DNA of 64,000 nt from Strongylocentrotus purpuratus (taxonomy: Eukaryota; Echinodermata; Echinoidea; Camarodonta; Strongylocentrotidae): contig NW_022145555.1 of assembly GCF_000002235.5 (NCBI RefSeq), positions 235,001 to 299,000 on the forward strand, written 5' to 3'. How positions within the stretch are numbered: position 1 is the first letter of the stretch; each line of letters opens with the position of its first letter. This document shows, piece by piece, positions 24,901 to 35,300 of this stretch. A program made the translations under genes and the position numbers. The notes below the pieces were generated by a model. That model was given only the letters and a program-made list of their open reading frames with translations. It did not search any database and was not told where the DNA came from.

Positions 24901-27900
24901 TTTGAAATTAAAGAATAACATTTGTTTACTAAACATTTTCTTGTATGTGATTCATCTTACTTTTTACAAGGAGCCAACTCCAGCCATGATGCACACAAGC
25001 CAAAGCCAGGTGAGAAAAGGTCAAGAGATTTTATACTAATATTTTCTTTTCATCTCTACATTGCAGTGAAAACCATTTAAGTTTAAACTGTGTCAAGGTT
25101 TGTTTTTGAAATTACATAATAAAAAGATCTCTTTGTTCATAGTTTCCCGCTTTGTGTCTGTCCTTACAGCAGCTTCTTCAGAACAGGCTGCAGCCAAAGA
25201 CAGCGGTGGCACTTGCAATGCACCAGAGACGATACAAACACGTAAGAAATAGCTTCTCTAAAGAATGATTTCATATCATGCGTTATCAGCTATAAATATA
25301 TTTGTATTTTTAATGTTATTTAGGAGTGTACATTAAATTGCTAAACTACATTGCATGCATTCATTTTTCTTATTATTATCCATTAATTTACTATCCTGTA
25401 ATATATTTTGTTGTTGTAAATATGTATATAACAATTGAACTCTCAAAGTATATGTTGCCTTTTTTTTTTAGGTCTAGGCTAATACTTGCCTTGCTAATAG
25501 TTACTTTTCATAGGATTAAAAACTAATTACTGTCTATGCTGTAATGTTAAATTAAAATATTATAATTATGCAACAATGTTTTCTTGAACGAAAAGCAAAG
25601 CAAAACAAAACAAGCAAACCATTCTTTGATTACGAGGATACCAAATACTTTGTGTATATGTTTAAACATGTTCTTACTTATTGTTTATTGCTGTTATGAA
25701 TTTATGTTCAAGATTTTGTTGTTAATATTATTATTATATATATATTTGTTAAACTATAATATACCCCATTATGTTTAACAGGGCCTCGTGGAAGACCACC
25801 ATTATTGGTGATAATGAGTCACCCTGTCTAAATATCAGAAATAAATAAATAAATAAATAAATAAATAAAGTGTTAAGGATCACCAAAACTTTGATGGCAC
25901 TATTTCACCGTACTACACTGTATAATGATGTGAATGGGGATATTATTTAACAAACACTATAGCAAGGGTTTTAGGCAGTGGTTTCAAAGGATGATTGTTC
26001 AAACGTGCTGTCCCGACTGACTTTGACTTTAAAAATACAATTATTTTCTTTCTATATTAGTCGGGAGATTTGTATCACTTAGCATTATGCTTCATATCAT
26101 AAACGTTGACTTCAGCATTGTAGTAAAACTTATAAACCTATCAGGAATGATTTTACTTTAGGTTATATTATACAGTTCTTGGTTTTACAAAAGTGACTAT
26201 GTAGTTTAACATGCAATTCTTTCCCCTTGTATAACTTTTACTTTACCCAAAGGCAACAAAGGGAGGCTCCGACAAGCCACATTGAAAGAGTGCAGCAGAA
26301 AGAAGTTTGCAGGTGGCAGAAAGCACACAACAAGTAAATTATTTGTCTTTTAAAATTGCTAATCATATCTGCAAAGAGGGTACCGGTATGTAAACAGCAG
26401 CAAATTTGGGGAAGAGCTACAGTTAATTGAATTGGCTTTCTCATTGATTACTTTTTTTTTTTAAATTCTTGTACTTGCATTTACACCTTTCGTGTCATTT
26501 TACTGAAGGAAAAAGGAATAAGGAATAGAACGTCATATTGTTATTCAGTAATGTTCAGTAATGTTACTGGATACAGGATATGTGCACTTCCTGACAACAT
26601 GTTCAATGAAGAGAGATTTTAAAACACATAAGGCTTAAATGGTGACATACACAAAACAGTACTATGGGCTATATTTACAAGCCCTGCCTGAAGTTGCTTT
26701 CCTTCTTGTAAATACACATTCTGTATCCCCTTTTCTTTACGAAAAGTATACCAGTATGCAGATGATGCATACTGGAGAAGGTCAATAGTGTAACGAGCTA
26801 AAGAAAGTCGTATTATGACATTATATTATAATGTAATTGACAACCTCTTGATAGAATCTGTTCTATAAATATATATTTATCATTTCACTTTCCAAAGTAC
26901 TGTATAGAAATTATGACATCAATCATGTTTATGTTGCAGGCATCATAATTCCTGAATTGGAGGGGCTCAAGATTCAACCGCTTCCTTCACTAAATGACGA
27001 CAATCGTTATTCAGTATGCGGGGAGACCCTTGAGATTAGAGATTTCAAGTCCTTGCAGTTCCCTAATTGGATAAATGACAAGGTAATTTATCTATCAAAA
27101 GATGTTATTATTATCTTACTATAACCAAATATGCATTTGTATCATTTGTAATCAATATAATGCTGAAGGCTCAATGAAGAAAGAAATGTTGAGCATGATT
27201 TGCATTTCAATGAGTATAAATGGTTTATTGTAACATTTTCATATATTTTAGATTTCTGTACAGTTTTGTCAATCACATTTCTTGGGGAAGGTGGAAATCA
27301 TATGTATTGTCTCATCTGTGTAGCAGGAGTGAGATGCATGTCACTTCTCAATTTATTGATCTTACATCAAAGATGTTATGACATATTGGTTGGCCATATT
27401 ATAGTTAGAAGTCGGAGGGTATTTCTCTGACTGTTTTGCAATTATATAAATGATAATTATATTGCAATTGTACCATGACAAGACAGAGATATCATTCTTT
27501 CAGTAACTTTGAAAATGGTTGATTACAGATTTCTCTCTTTTTTGGTAATTCTTTAATTAGTAAATTAGCAAATTAATGTATTTTTATTCTAATTATAAAG
27601 ATTTAATGCTGTCTTCTTTGCTCCTTGATAGTTCTCGATTTTTTTTTAATTATTCAACAGAATTTAGTGAGACACCAAAATAGCCCCCCTCCCCCCCTCC
27701 GAAAAAGGAAAAAAATCTAATTTATGGACATTTTCATTAATATCAGGAACATGTTTTTCCTATTTGTTGTAATAACCACTTTACCTTATGCCATTTTCAG
27801 ATTCTCAATTCCTTTATGGCACTGCTGTCGAAGGAAATTAATGTCAACAGGAGTGACCACATCTTCCCAATCCCTTCGTATGCTGCAGTACACTGGCAGA

Positions 27901-30900
27901 GAGCTATGTATCAGACATGGCTCTTCAAGAAGGTAATGTTTCATTGTTGTCTAGATTAACTTGCTTGAAACTGTAAAATGATGTGGTTATCAATATTAGC
28001 TTAATTATCAGTACCTACTAACTAGAAGTTAGGAGTAGGCCAAATCCAGACATCAGTTTGCAAACAAAATATTTAAAAAATAAACACAACAATAAAAATA
28101 TGATCCCATCATTGAAAAGTTGATATGAGCTACGTACATCAGCCAGACAAATGATTCTGAATGTAAGTCTCAAAGGTCTATAGCCCAAGGAGCCTAAAGC
28201 TACAGTCCCATATACGTCCCGGACCGTCCCGGACCATCCCGGACCCCATCCGGGGTGATCCGGGATTCGGTCCGTGTTGACACCGTGTTGGCACCGGGGT
28301 GGTCCTGGATGGTCCTGGATGGTCCTGGATGGTCCTGGATGGTCCTGGGCGGTCCGGGAGTCGACCCCGGATGTTTTTGACGGTCAAAAACTGCCGGGGT
28401 GGTCCGGGACGGTCCGGGACAATAGTTTGATCCGGGGTGATCCGTGTAGCCACCGTGCTGGGTCCGGGGTCATCCGTAGTGGCGCCGGGGCGGTCCGTGT
28501 TGATCCGTGGCAGTCCGGGAGTGAGTTATTGACCGCCCAGGACCATCCAGGACCATCCAGGACCACCCCGGTGCCAACACGGTGTCAACACGGACCGAAT
28601 CCCGGATCACCCCGGATGGAGTCCGGGATGGTCCGGGACGGTCCGGGACGTATATGGGACTGTAGCTTAAAAGCATCACGCTTTTTTTGACAAAACATCC
28701 CGGACCATCCCGGATCACCCCAGACCATGGTCCGGGATGGTCCGGAGTGGTCCGTGCTCGTCCGTGCTCGTCCGGCTTTATATGGGACTGGGGCTTAAGC
28801 TATTATAGCTTTCCCAGACCCAGGGGGTCAATGACATTTCTATAGTATTGAGCCAATCATCAAGAATTGGTACACAAACTGTAGCTGCATGTACACGCCG
28901 CAAACATTCACATTTTTGATGACTTTTAAAGGTACTAGCCGTCATTTGCATACCCTCCCAAATATCGATGAAATTCAATGGGTAGAATCTCTTAGGCATG
29001 ATAATAACCCTCTTTAAATTTTAGAACAAAGGGACCAATAGTTTTGAAATGAGAAGTTAATAAATTTATTTTATTTTATTTGAAGCTTGATTAGTAGCGA
29101 GGTTCTCTCAATTGTTTAATCTATATTCACTGCTCATTCCAAAGCTAAGCGTCCACTCGCTCAAAAAATTTGAAGAGGTTTATTATTATGCCAAAGAGCT
29201 TCTACCCATGGATTTTCTTGAAATTGGAGAGGGTGTGTAGATGAGGACTACTCTTTAGTGGTCCTATCTTTTCATTTTAGGTTCAAAATCCTATCAAAGA
29301 TACCCTATATCATTGACTTATCAATATGTAATAAAATTATATTTATGATATTTCTCAATACAGAAAGATGTATATTGTTCTGTTGTGAGTATCAATACAA
29401 ATCGTCAATGTTTGAACTTTGATGCAAGATATAATAATTAAATCAATCTAGAGAAAAAGTTGGACCTCAAAGGTTTTTTTTTTTTTTTTCTTCAATATAA
29501 TAAAGTTTTATTGTATTTTATGGCTTGGTCGCAGCTATTTAAAGAAAAGAAAAAAAGAAGAATGAAACATTTTGAATGAAACATAATAAACTAGTAATTC
29601 AAAGGTTTTTTTTCTTTTTTCTTCAATATAATAAAGTTTTATTGTATTTTATGGCTGTGTCGCAGCTATTTAAAGAAAAGAAAAAAAAGAAGAATGAAAC
29701 ATTTTTAATGAAACATAATAAACTAGTAATTCCTAAAAATAAAATACCAAGATGCAGCTTCATTCAATGTAATATTGACAGGTTAGTTAAAATCAAGTAA
29801 AAAAGTATGAAAAACATGCATTTTATTTCATGGTTGTCATGGCTACAGGAATGTATGCATGTATGTGTCCAAAGTTTACATCAAATGTTCAGACAATATT
29901 TGAGGAAATGTCTTCCCAATTTTGTATCTTATCAACATGTGGCAGGGGGGGGGGGCACAAAGGGGAACAACTGGACCTTTTAGAAATTGTGAGCTATAGA
30001 AGGCATTAGTACTAGCAACAAGTACCGTAGTGCAATCCCACTTTAAACACTTAAATATATTCACCAAAATTTGTAGAAATTGTCCTTAAGAGAAGGGGGT
30101 CTAATGGAGTTCCCAATGGGTAGTGTTGCTAGCTCACACATATATCTGTATACTGTCATCTATAGGTGAACATGCAAAAGTACAAATGGATCTTTCTGCC
30201 ATTCAACGTTAATAAGAGTCACTGGGTACTCTTGGCAGCTGATGTGCAGAGAGGAGAAGTTTCGGTTCTGGACTCCCTACCAACCAATCCCAACACATCC
30301 ATCAACTGCATAAAGAAGTTCAAGTGAGGAATCTTTTATTAGAATAAATGCAGTATATACAATAATGTTTTCTCTTCAGGCAAGGACTCCTAGACCACTA
30401 TTGATGTATGATAGTGTCACATTGAGTTGAGCATATTTCATAAACATACCTTTTTCACCAAGTTGAATTGAGTTAAGAATAGTTGAAGGAGTAGCTCAGA
30501 CTAACCCTCATTTGCATCCCCCTTCATTTTTTGTTACTATATACCATGGCGCTAGAATTGGGCTATAACTGCTTGATGTTTTTTTAAATTTGTATTAATG
30601 CAGCAAGTCTATCCAACATTTTATTAGGACAAAATCAATTGTTTTATTTCACTCTGTATTCTGAATGATTGCGCTCTATGAGCTGCCATATATGTTGCAA
30701 TGAGCTTTTATAAGAAACTAGATCAACCCCAAGCTTCCATTGATCATTAATTAATACTACTACTAGTAAAACAGCAAACATGTTAATTGAAATCAAGTGG
30801 CACTTATACCGTTCAAATATGTTTTAAGATCTTTGTAAGTAAATTTGTTTAATTGTGCAAATATAATAATATATATTGTTTTGTTTAAATGCTACTTGTT

Positions 30901-32424
30901 ACCTGGGCAATAATTTTTGTCTGCCCTTCATGACAATTAATTTAATTTTATATTAATGCACATATTGTAAATTTCAAATCAAGGAGTATGCTATGAAATA
31001 TTAAGATGTTTTGTAATTTCAAATTTTATTCAAGAGCCTACATGGCATGCAGATCAGAGAAAATTGGAGACCTAGCTGGAACGTCATGGAAGGTTGGCAA
31101 TCTCCAGTCTGCCAGGCAAGAAGATGGACATTCCTGTGGGGCATTTGTCATGTTGGTAAGAATAACCCATCAGTTTTATTCTATGGATTGTTTCATGCTG
31201 TTTACATAATAATTAGGAGATGTGGTCTTAAGGTGTTTGATGGAGGACATCATTCCCCTCACCCCCACGGGGACTTATATGTATACATGCATAAAGGCCA
31301 AGATCCACTTTCTAGTTGCCAAATGGGCACTGCTAGGTCTCTATTTTGCAGTTTAGTACAGTGGAACCTTGTTATAAAGAGTTCTGATAAACCAAGGTAC
31401 CCAATATAAGAGGATTCTTTTGCTGGCCCAAATTCTTATTGATTATGTCACTAGTTTTATGCCTCTGCTACAAACTAGCCGGAGGCATTATGTTTTCTGG
31501 TTGTCCGTCTGTAGGCCTACGTCCCATTCTCGTGATCGCGTTATCTCAAGAAAAGATTGATGGATTACTGCCAAACTTAAGTCATGTATGTATCTTGAAG
31601 TGATTAGATTTTGGGGTCAGAAGGTCAAAGGTCACATGGCTCATTATATATGCAAAAATAGCTTGTGATCGCGTTATCACAAGAACTGATTGATGGATTC
31701 CTGCCAAACTTAGATCATTTATGTATCTTGCAGAGCCAATGAACTGATTAGATTCTTGGCTCATAAGGTCAAAGGTCATGGGCTCATTATGTGCGCAAAA
31801 ATAGCTAGTGAACGCATTCTCATTAGAACTGACAGATGGATTACTATTTAACTCAGGACATCTTGCAGAGCCAATGAACTGAGTAGATTTTAGGGTCATG
31901 AGGTCAAAGATCAAAGGGTCATATATGTATATGAGAAATTGCTTGTAATCACGATATTCTGAGAACCTGTTAATGGATTACAATTGAAATTGAATTTGAA
32001 AAAAATTCTTCTGTTTTGGTGTGTAAAATTGCTCTATGATGGAGGCATCATTTTCGACTGCGCGCAGTCGAAGTTCCATTTAGTTTCTTATTCTTTTTTT
32101 CAATTTATTTTGCTGCAGAATGCTCTTGCCATTACAAGAGGGATTGATCCTCGAAGCGTTGGGAAATATGCCAAAGACATGAGGGTTTATGTCCAGAATA
32201 AACTGACCACCAACGCTGTGCCCCCACCTGACCAGCGGAAAACCTGTGACATGGTTGAGTGTCTGATGGCCCTTTCAAAGAAACAACCTACCAGCACCCG
32301 ACCTAAATGGGTGCAGTGCGATGTTTGTGGTCGCTGGCTGCATCTGTACTGTGTCTCAATCAGTGAGGCACCAGGGGAAGGTATTGATTATGTATGCCCG
32401 GTTTGTTGCGCTCAATATGCATAG
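11273..32424 (+). CDS. MULE transposase / SWIM / Ulp1 (C48) protease / half-PHD fusion protein, 22 exons, ~1,268 aa
   Basis: One gene inside the giant transposon. All 22 exons have AG acceptors and GT donors, every phase agrees, and the spliced frame is 3,807 bases with a single stop (TAG at 32422-32424). Order by residue: acidic/Pro-rich N-terminus, a Cys/His/Lys-rich DNA-binding-like region (~85-175), helical region (~175-355), MULE DDE core (~358-600), SWIM finger (664-678), basic linker with cassette exons (~800-980), Ulp1-type protease (~1020-1167), half-PHD finger (1234-1263). Expected role: the transposase part binds the termini, cuts and inserts; the Ulp1 part would cleave SUMO-like proteins from partners; the PHD-like part may contact chromatin. 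The last two roles are inference from domain type. Fusion of MULE and Ulp1 functions has plant parallels, where ULP1-carrying MULEs (Kaonashi-type) are known. Exon coordinates are given in the block entries. Confidence 0.88.
15883..15940. repeat. (TA)n microsatellite
   Basis: About 28 uninterrupted TA dinucleotides in intron 5 of the transposase gene. Confidence 0.95.
15941..18673. other. Long intron 5 segment without recognisable genes
   Basis: AT-rich sequence with no exon-like segment on either strand. A stretch near 18485-18660 has AGGTCA-like half sites that resemble the repeat at 31440-31980. Confidence 0.55.
18674..21587 (+). CDS. Transposase gene, MULE catalytic core (exons 6-10)
   Basis: Exons 18674-18853, 19339-19601, 20406-20644, 20948-21120 and 21410-21587. 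Motifs follow the MULE RNase H-like fold in order: D366 in CFLDATYRTTKYALP, D431 in FLTDFCEREISAIEDVFP, the diagnostic C-x2-H (C452, H455) in YLCDFHREQAW, and E546 in HTNNGLESQNNAFK. Spacing between the two aspartates is 65 residues, and 115 from the second to the glutamate, in the usual MULE range. No catalytic residue is missing, so catalysis is plausible. The core is split by four introns, one of which carries a LINE fragment. Phases 2-2-1-0-2-0 join without stops. Confidence 0.92.
19965..20395 (+). pseudogene. CR1/L2-like LINE reverse-transcriptase fragment inside intron 7
   Basis: Plus-strand frames, broken by stops and frameshifts, read NADDMLLC (the ADD catalytic box), then RNLGVIFDENMCMDAH, YYNIHNVNSIRK and AMLIHAFVLS in the order seen after the ADD box of CR1/L2-type non-LTR reverse transcriptases. 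It ends 10 bases before the exon 8 acceptor. Inactive remnant. Confidence 0.75.
21665..21954. mobile_element. MITE with GGGGGTGTTTCA termini in intron 10
   Basis: Left end CCTGGGGGGTGTTTCACAAAG is mirrored at the right by TTTATGAAACACCCCCCCTGG, with TTAAGTCCAACTT-type sub-terminal inversion. About 290 bp, non-coding. Confidence 0.75.
22108..22744 (+). CDS. Transposase gene, SWIM zinc-finger exon (exon 11)
   Basis: A 637 base exon encoding residues 643-854. The SWIM finger CxCxnCxH is CQCRDFLRSKLPCKH (C664, C666, C676, H678), the zinc module that normally follows the MULE core. After it comes an acidic stretch, a helical region, a Lys/Arg-rich nuclear-localisation-like segment (SRRKRQKVTVPK), and four tandem KNP tripeptides just before the donor at 22745. 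The exon ends in phase 1, matching all the linker exons that follow. Confidence 0.9.
23117..23399. mobile_element. Foldback (hairpin) element in the intron before linker exon A
   Basis: A near-perfect inverted repeat with arms of about 130 bases. The outer ends are AAGTTCTGTTTGTTTAAAG and its complement; inner arms share GACTTAACTCTGTTTCGTTG and GGCTGCCTGCC. A transcript would fold into a long stable hairpin. Confidence 0.85.
23423..26333 (+). CDS. Transposase gene, linker cassette exons (exons 12-17)
   Basis: Exons A 23423-23494, B 23906-23965, B' 24418-24477, C 24971-25009, A' 25170-25241 and D 26253-26333. All start and end in phase 1, so any can be skipped without a frameshift. A and A' are identical over 72 bases; B and B' differ at a few positions. 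They encode low-complexity Ala/Pro/Lys-rich linker (such as DPTGQEPP). D is basic (NKGRLRQATLKECSRKK) and leads into the protease. How many are included in mature mRNA cannot be told from sequence. Confidence 0.75.
25782..25830 (+). CDS. Possible alternative exon with AT-hook-like motif and early stop
   Basis: After the acceptor TTTAACAG at 25781, joining in phase 1, the frame reads RPRGRPPLLVIM and reaches TAA about 48 bases in, followed at once by an (AAAT)n run with several AATAAA hexamers. PRGRPP is a canonical AT-hook core. Used as a terminal exon it would give a transposase isoform without the Ulp1 and PHD modules. Used with a weak internal donor (A|GTCACC near 25817) it would keep phase and insert an AT-hook into the full protein. 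It could also be a chance match. Confidence 0.35.
26940..31155 (+). CDS. Transposase gene, Ulp1/SENP-type (C48) protease block (exons 18-21)
   Basis: Exons 26940-27082, 27801-27932, 30166-30323 and 31035-31155 (phases 0, 0, 2, 0 at their ends). The motif order is that of Ulp1 proteases: NWINDK followed by ILNSFMALL (the WLND-like substrate-groove motif), catalytic His in NKSHWVLLAAD (H1093), catalytic Asp in SVLDSLP (D1110), and oxyanion Gln plus catalytic Cys in ARQEDGHSCGAFVML (Q1155, C1161). Known family members cleave SUMO or related modifiers after Gly-Gly. Complete catalytic set, so likely active. Confidence 0.9.
28197..28798. repeat. GC-rich palindromic element with 10 bp internal repeats, intron 20
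   Basis: The arm starting AGCTACAGTCCCATATACG (28199) is mirrored by CGTATATGGGACTGTAGCT ending near 28667; a third, diverged arm ends near 28798. Inside are five head-to-tail copies of GGTCCTGGAT (28302-28351) and inverted copies near 28538-28565, plus many GGTCCGGGA units. GC content is far above the surroundings. Confidence 0.8.
29465..29735. repeat. Two-copy direct repeat (~120 bp units)
   Basis: CTTCAATATAATAAAGTTTT and TGGCTTGG/TGGCTGTG...CGCAGCTATTTAAAGAAAAG occur twice (about 29490-29600 and 29618-29735), joined by T-rich tracts. Non-coding, intron 20. Confidence 0.75.
31440..32090. repeat. ~120 bp tandem repeats carrying DR1-type AGGTCA pairs, intron 21
   Basis: Three to four imperfect units with the phrases GATCGCGTTATC, TGATGGATTACTGCCAAACTT and AAGGTCAAAGGTCA. 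The last occurs exactly at 31621-31634 and 31765-31778, and nearly (AGGTCAAAGATCA) at 31901-31913. The edges (GGAGGCATTATGTTTTCTGG near 31480; GATGGAGGCATCAT near 32037) recall a sequence at 15708-15770, so this is probably a mobile repeat family. Confidence 0.7.
32119..32424 (+). CDS. Transposase gene, C-terminal exon with half-PHD finger (exon 22)
   Basis: Residues 1168-1268 and the TAG stop. WVQCDVCGRWLHLYC followed 14 residues later by CPVC gives three of the four metal-binding pairs of a PHD finger (C1234/C1237, H1242/C1245, C1260/C1263). The first pair is not in the usual place; C1210 and C1215 (TCDMVEC) are candidates with abnormal spacing. PHD fingers usually read histone H3 tails; that this truncated version does so is unproven. 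The acceptor TGCTGCAG precedes codon 1168 in phase 0. Confidence 0.85.
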   Translation, partial: NALAITRGIDPRSVGKYAKDMRVYVQNKLTTNAVPPPDQRKTCDMVECLMALSKKQPTSTRPKWVQCDVCGRWLHLYCVSISEAPGEGIDYVCPVCCAQYA

Positions 32425-32429
32425 TCATT

Positions 32430-33975
32430 GTGAGTGATGGAAAGCGTATGGTGATAGTAGATTTCATTGAGCTAGATCCTGTGAAGCAGTTAAAGCCAAA
32501 GCCCCTGCTTGCATGAGCTTCATCTTGAGATTCTACTAATCAAATAGAATTTCCACAACGCTTTCTTGATGATTTCATTCACATGACTATTCCACCAGAG
32601 GTTAGCCTGGATAATAACCCCAAGCAATTTCAACTCCTTGACTTCTTCAAGAACATTGTTACACAGCTCAATGCGTGGAAAGGGGATGGCCGCTCATGAA
32701 AACAATACTTGCATCACTTTGCACTTTGCTGGATTTACCCTGTGGCATACCTCCACTAGGCATCAAGGATGTTGACAGAACACCGTGGTATCTCGTCACC
32801 TGTACCCTTTGGTGTAAAAAGCTGCAAATCCATGGGAGGAGTGCTGGACGGGCACCCATTAGGTGAAGCTTGCTAACAGCAATGTTGTGGTTCACTAAAT
32901 CAAATGCCTTGGTGAAGTCAGTTATCACCATAGTTGACACAGTCTGTGGCTTGTCTGCATTACTGTGCAAGGCCAACAAGGTAGTGGATAGTGGAGACAC
33001 CTTGTCGGTTGCCAAACTGCTGCTTGTCGATTCCTTGACAATGTCACCGAACACCCACCAATAGGTCGAAGTTTGTCAATAGCTAGTGGAGATTCCTTGG
33101 GGACTGGACAGACAGTTGACTTCTTCCACTGCATATGGACTACTCCTTCGAGCAAGGATTCATTGATGACATCACAAAGTGGGGAGCTCCTTTCATGGAT
33201 CAACTCTTTGACTTTTAATGTGACCCATGGCTTATCTTTACGATGTACCTTAATTCACTTGGAAGGGAAATAAAGGTTGTTCACTGAGTTGAGATCACTG
33301 TAGAAAGCTTCACACTTTGCGTTTGCTCCATTTGCATTATATACTGAAGACCAGTCATGATGGACGATCCAGTCACCAAAGCATCTTACGTCCGAATCTC
33401 GCATTAGTTTGATGGTTTTGCGACAAGTTTGATTTCTGTGTCTTACTTGGTTGGCTTTTGGATGCCATATTACTCCATTGTGGTCACTACGTCCTAAAGG
33501 CAATATTAGTTGAACAGGGGAGTAGTGCAGGTGTAAGTTGGTGATCTTATCCAAAATGGCATCTTTTTGTGTTGCCTTGTTAACAACTTGTTTCAGTCTA
33601 TGACTATTGATAAGTTGCGTCAAATCTAATCGGTTAACATCTCAAGTATGATTATTCCTGTGTCTTAATTGATATCTCGCAAAATTCTCATCTCGCAAAA
33701 TTCTCATCCGTAGAGTTAATCAAGTGTTGAATGCAGAATGCTACTATCTGGATGATTCGGGGGGTAATATACACCAACGCCACAAAGATAGATGATACAG
33801 TGCGGGGTAATCAGTGTGGCTGTAGTCTGATCCAGACAACCTCAAGTTTGGGTGGTACGCTGATAAATGGCACGGGGGTGTTGATCTATGCCATCCAAAA
33901 GTGTGAAAAGTGGCTTTTCTTAGCTTACCTAATGTTGCAAAGGGTTTTGAATCTGCCATACTGAGCTTTGACAAC
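32430..33975 (-). pseudogene. Decayed non-LTR retrotransposon (endonuclease and reverse-transcriptase remnants) in the 3' flank of the transposase gene
   Basis: Minus-strand frames, in order from 33975 down, show endonuclease-like (ILPPESS), linker, and reverse-transcriptase motifs: VCPVPKESPLAIDKLRPI, TDFTKAFDLVNHNI, LPWICSFLHQRVQVTRYHG, SGGMPQG, and a later KELKLLGVIIQANLWWNSHV near 32560-32640. The segment between GGMPQG and the post-catalytic part is deleted, removing the YADD box. Multiple stops and frameshifts. It sits directly downstream of the transposase stop codon in opposite orientation. Confidence 0.85.
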
Positions 33976-34089
33976 TGACCCTACCCACAATACTAAATGT
34001 TACTTAGAATTATGGACGTCTGTAATTATGAACAATTTTTTGAAATTAATGGGTCTTTCCAAAGAAAATGTTACGGTATATGTAGTTGT

Positions 34090-34192
34090 GCATGCAGTTA
34101 GGGCTTCAATATTACACCATATCACAGACACTGGTAACATGTAGGAACGTGTATCTCAGATTTAACATTGTTAAACGATCCCTTTAAAGGTA
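34090..34192 (-). mobile_element. MITE family B, truncated inverted copy
   Basis: Reverse complement of the left part of 2752-3035, with AACGATCCCTTTAA at its end and CAATATTACACCATATCACA inside. Confidence 0.7.
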
Positions 34193-35300
34193 ATACAAAG
34201 TTTTGGGAAATTTTGAAAATTGGGTGGATAGCGATTCTCTACAATTTTGATATATTTGGATGCCCCTGTGAATGTTTCATAAGCACTAGAAAATTTAGCT
34301 CCTGAAACACTTCTGCTTGATGAATTTCAAATAGCCCTGTACAATGGTAGCTGCGACCATGAACATCTCAGAACATGCAGTTGTGATATATAATTTCCAA
34401 ACGGAAATAGCTTATTGGTCAATTTCAGTCAAGAAACATTGTTTTACAGCTTAATTGCTATATTGACCTTGAGAGGGAGCTATACAACATAAATAGTTTA
34501 TTATTTACAATTTCATAATTTGGACTCGATTTCAACCGCGACAACGATCACTGAATATTGTAGGATCCCACATGTTTCCATTATGTTCATTTGAACCAAA
34601 TTCATGACCCCATACCAAAACGTTGTATTACCTTTATTAAATCAAACAATACTACAGAGAAATGTTTCTTCTTTAGAAATGTGATAATTAATAGACAGCA
34701 TTATAGAGTTATATTTCTCCATATTATATTAAACTCTACTCGGGACATTAGCTGGACATACAGAAACAGGGTGCAGAAGCAGGACCCTTAAGTTAAAATT
34801 TTGATTTATATTTTGCTCATCCCTAGCTTGATGTTGAGGATAGATGTCCAAAATACTTTGTTTAATCATAAAAGAGAAATTTTAATATGAATTTTAGTGC
34901 AGCCATTGATCAATCGGTTCAGTGACCATTACTTACAATGCAGGTTTTAACAACAACAAGAATCTTTTTTTTTTTCTTTTCTTTTTAGCATTAAAGAAAA
35001 AATACAAATTCTAATAAAACAGATGATGATGTAGCCTTTAATGTCCCTACTGAGGTCCAGTATATTTACGTTTGCTCCTTTATTACTCAGCATGCATAAC
35101 AATAGCTGGACACAAATATGTCCTGCAACTAGTAGTGTCCAGTATTATGTGATTAAGTGATGTGGGGACATTTTTGTATCATCTATGAAAATATGTTTAA
35201 GTGGTACATTTGACATGTTCAGGATATAAATCTATGAGCTTCAGCGACCTGAATTCCTTTTAATGCTGTAGCACTGGAAAGGCAAAGTCAACCTCAGCCC

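Noticed and set aside
28178..28718. Overlapping frames of 60-138 codons on both strands
   Set aside because: Arise from the GGTCCGGGA-type palindromic repeat; open on both strands only because the repeat lacks stops.
11273..32424. A domesticated host gene rather than a transposon gene
   Set aside because: Considered because of the 21 introns, but flanking inverted repeats and a perfect 9 bp duplication place it in a mobile unit. Domestication of sister copies remains possible.
32668..33623. Active reverse transcriptase gene
   Set aside because: Stops, frameshifts and loss of the YADD box; a decayed LINE.
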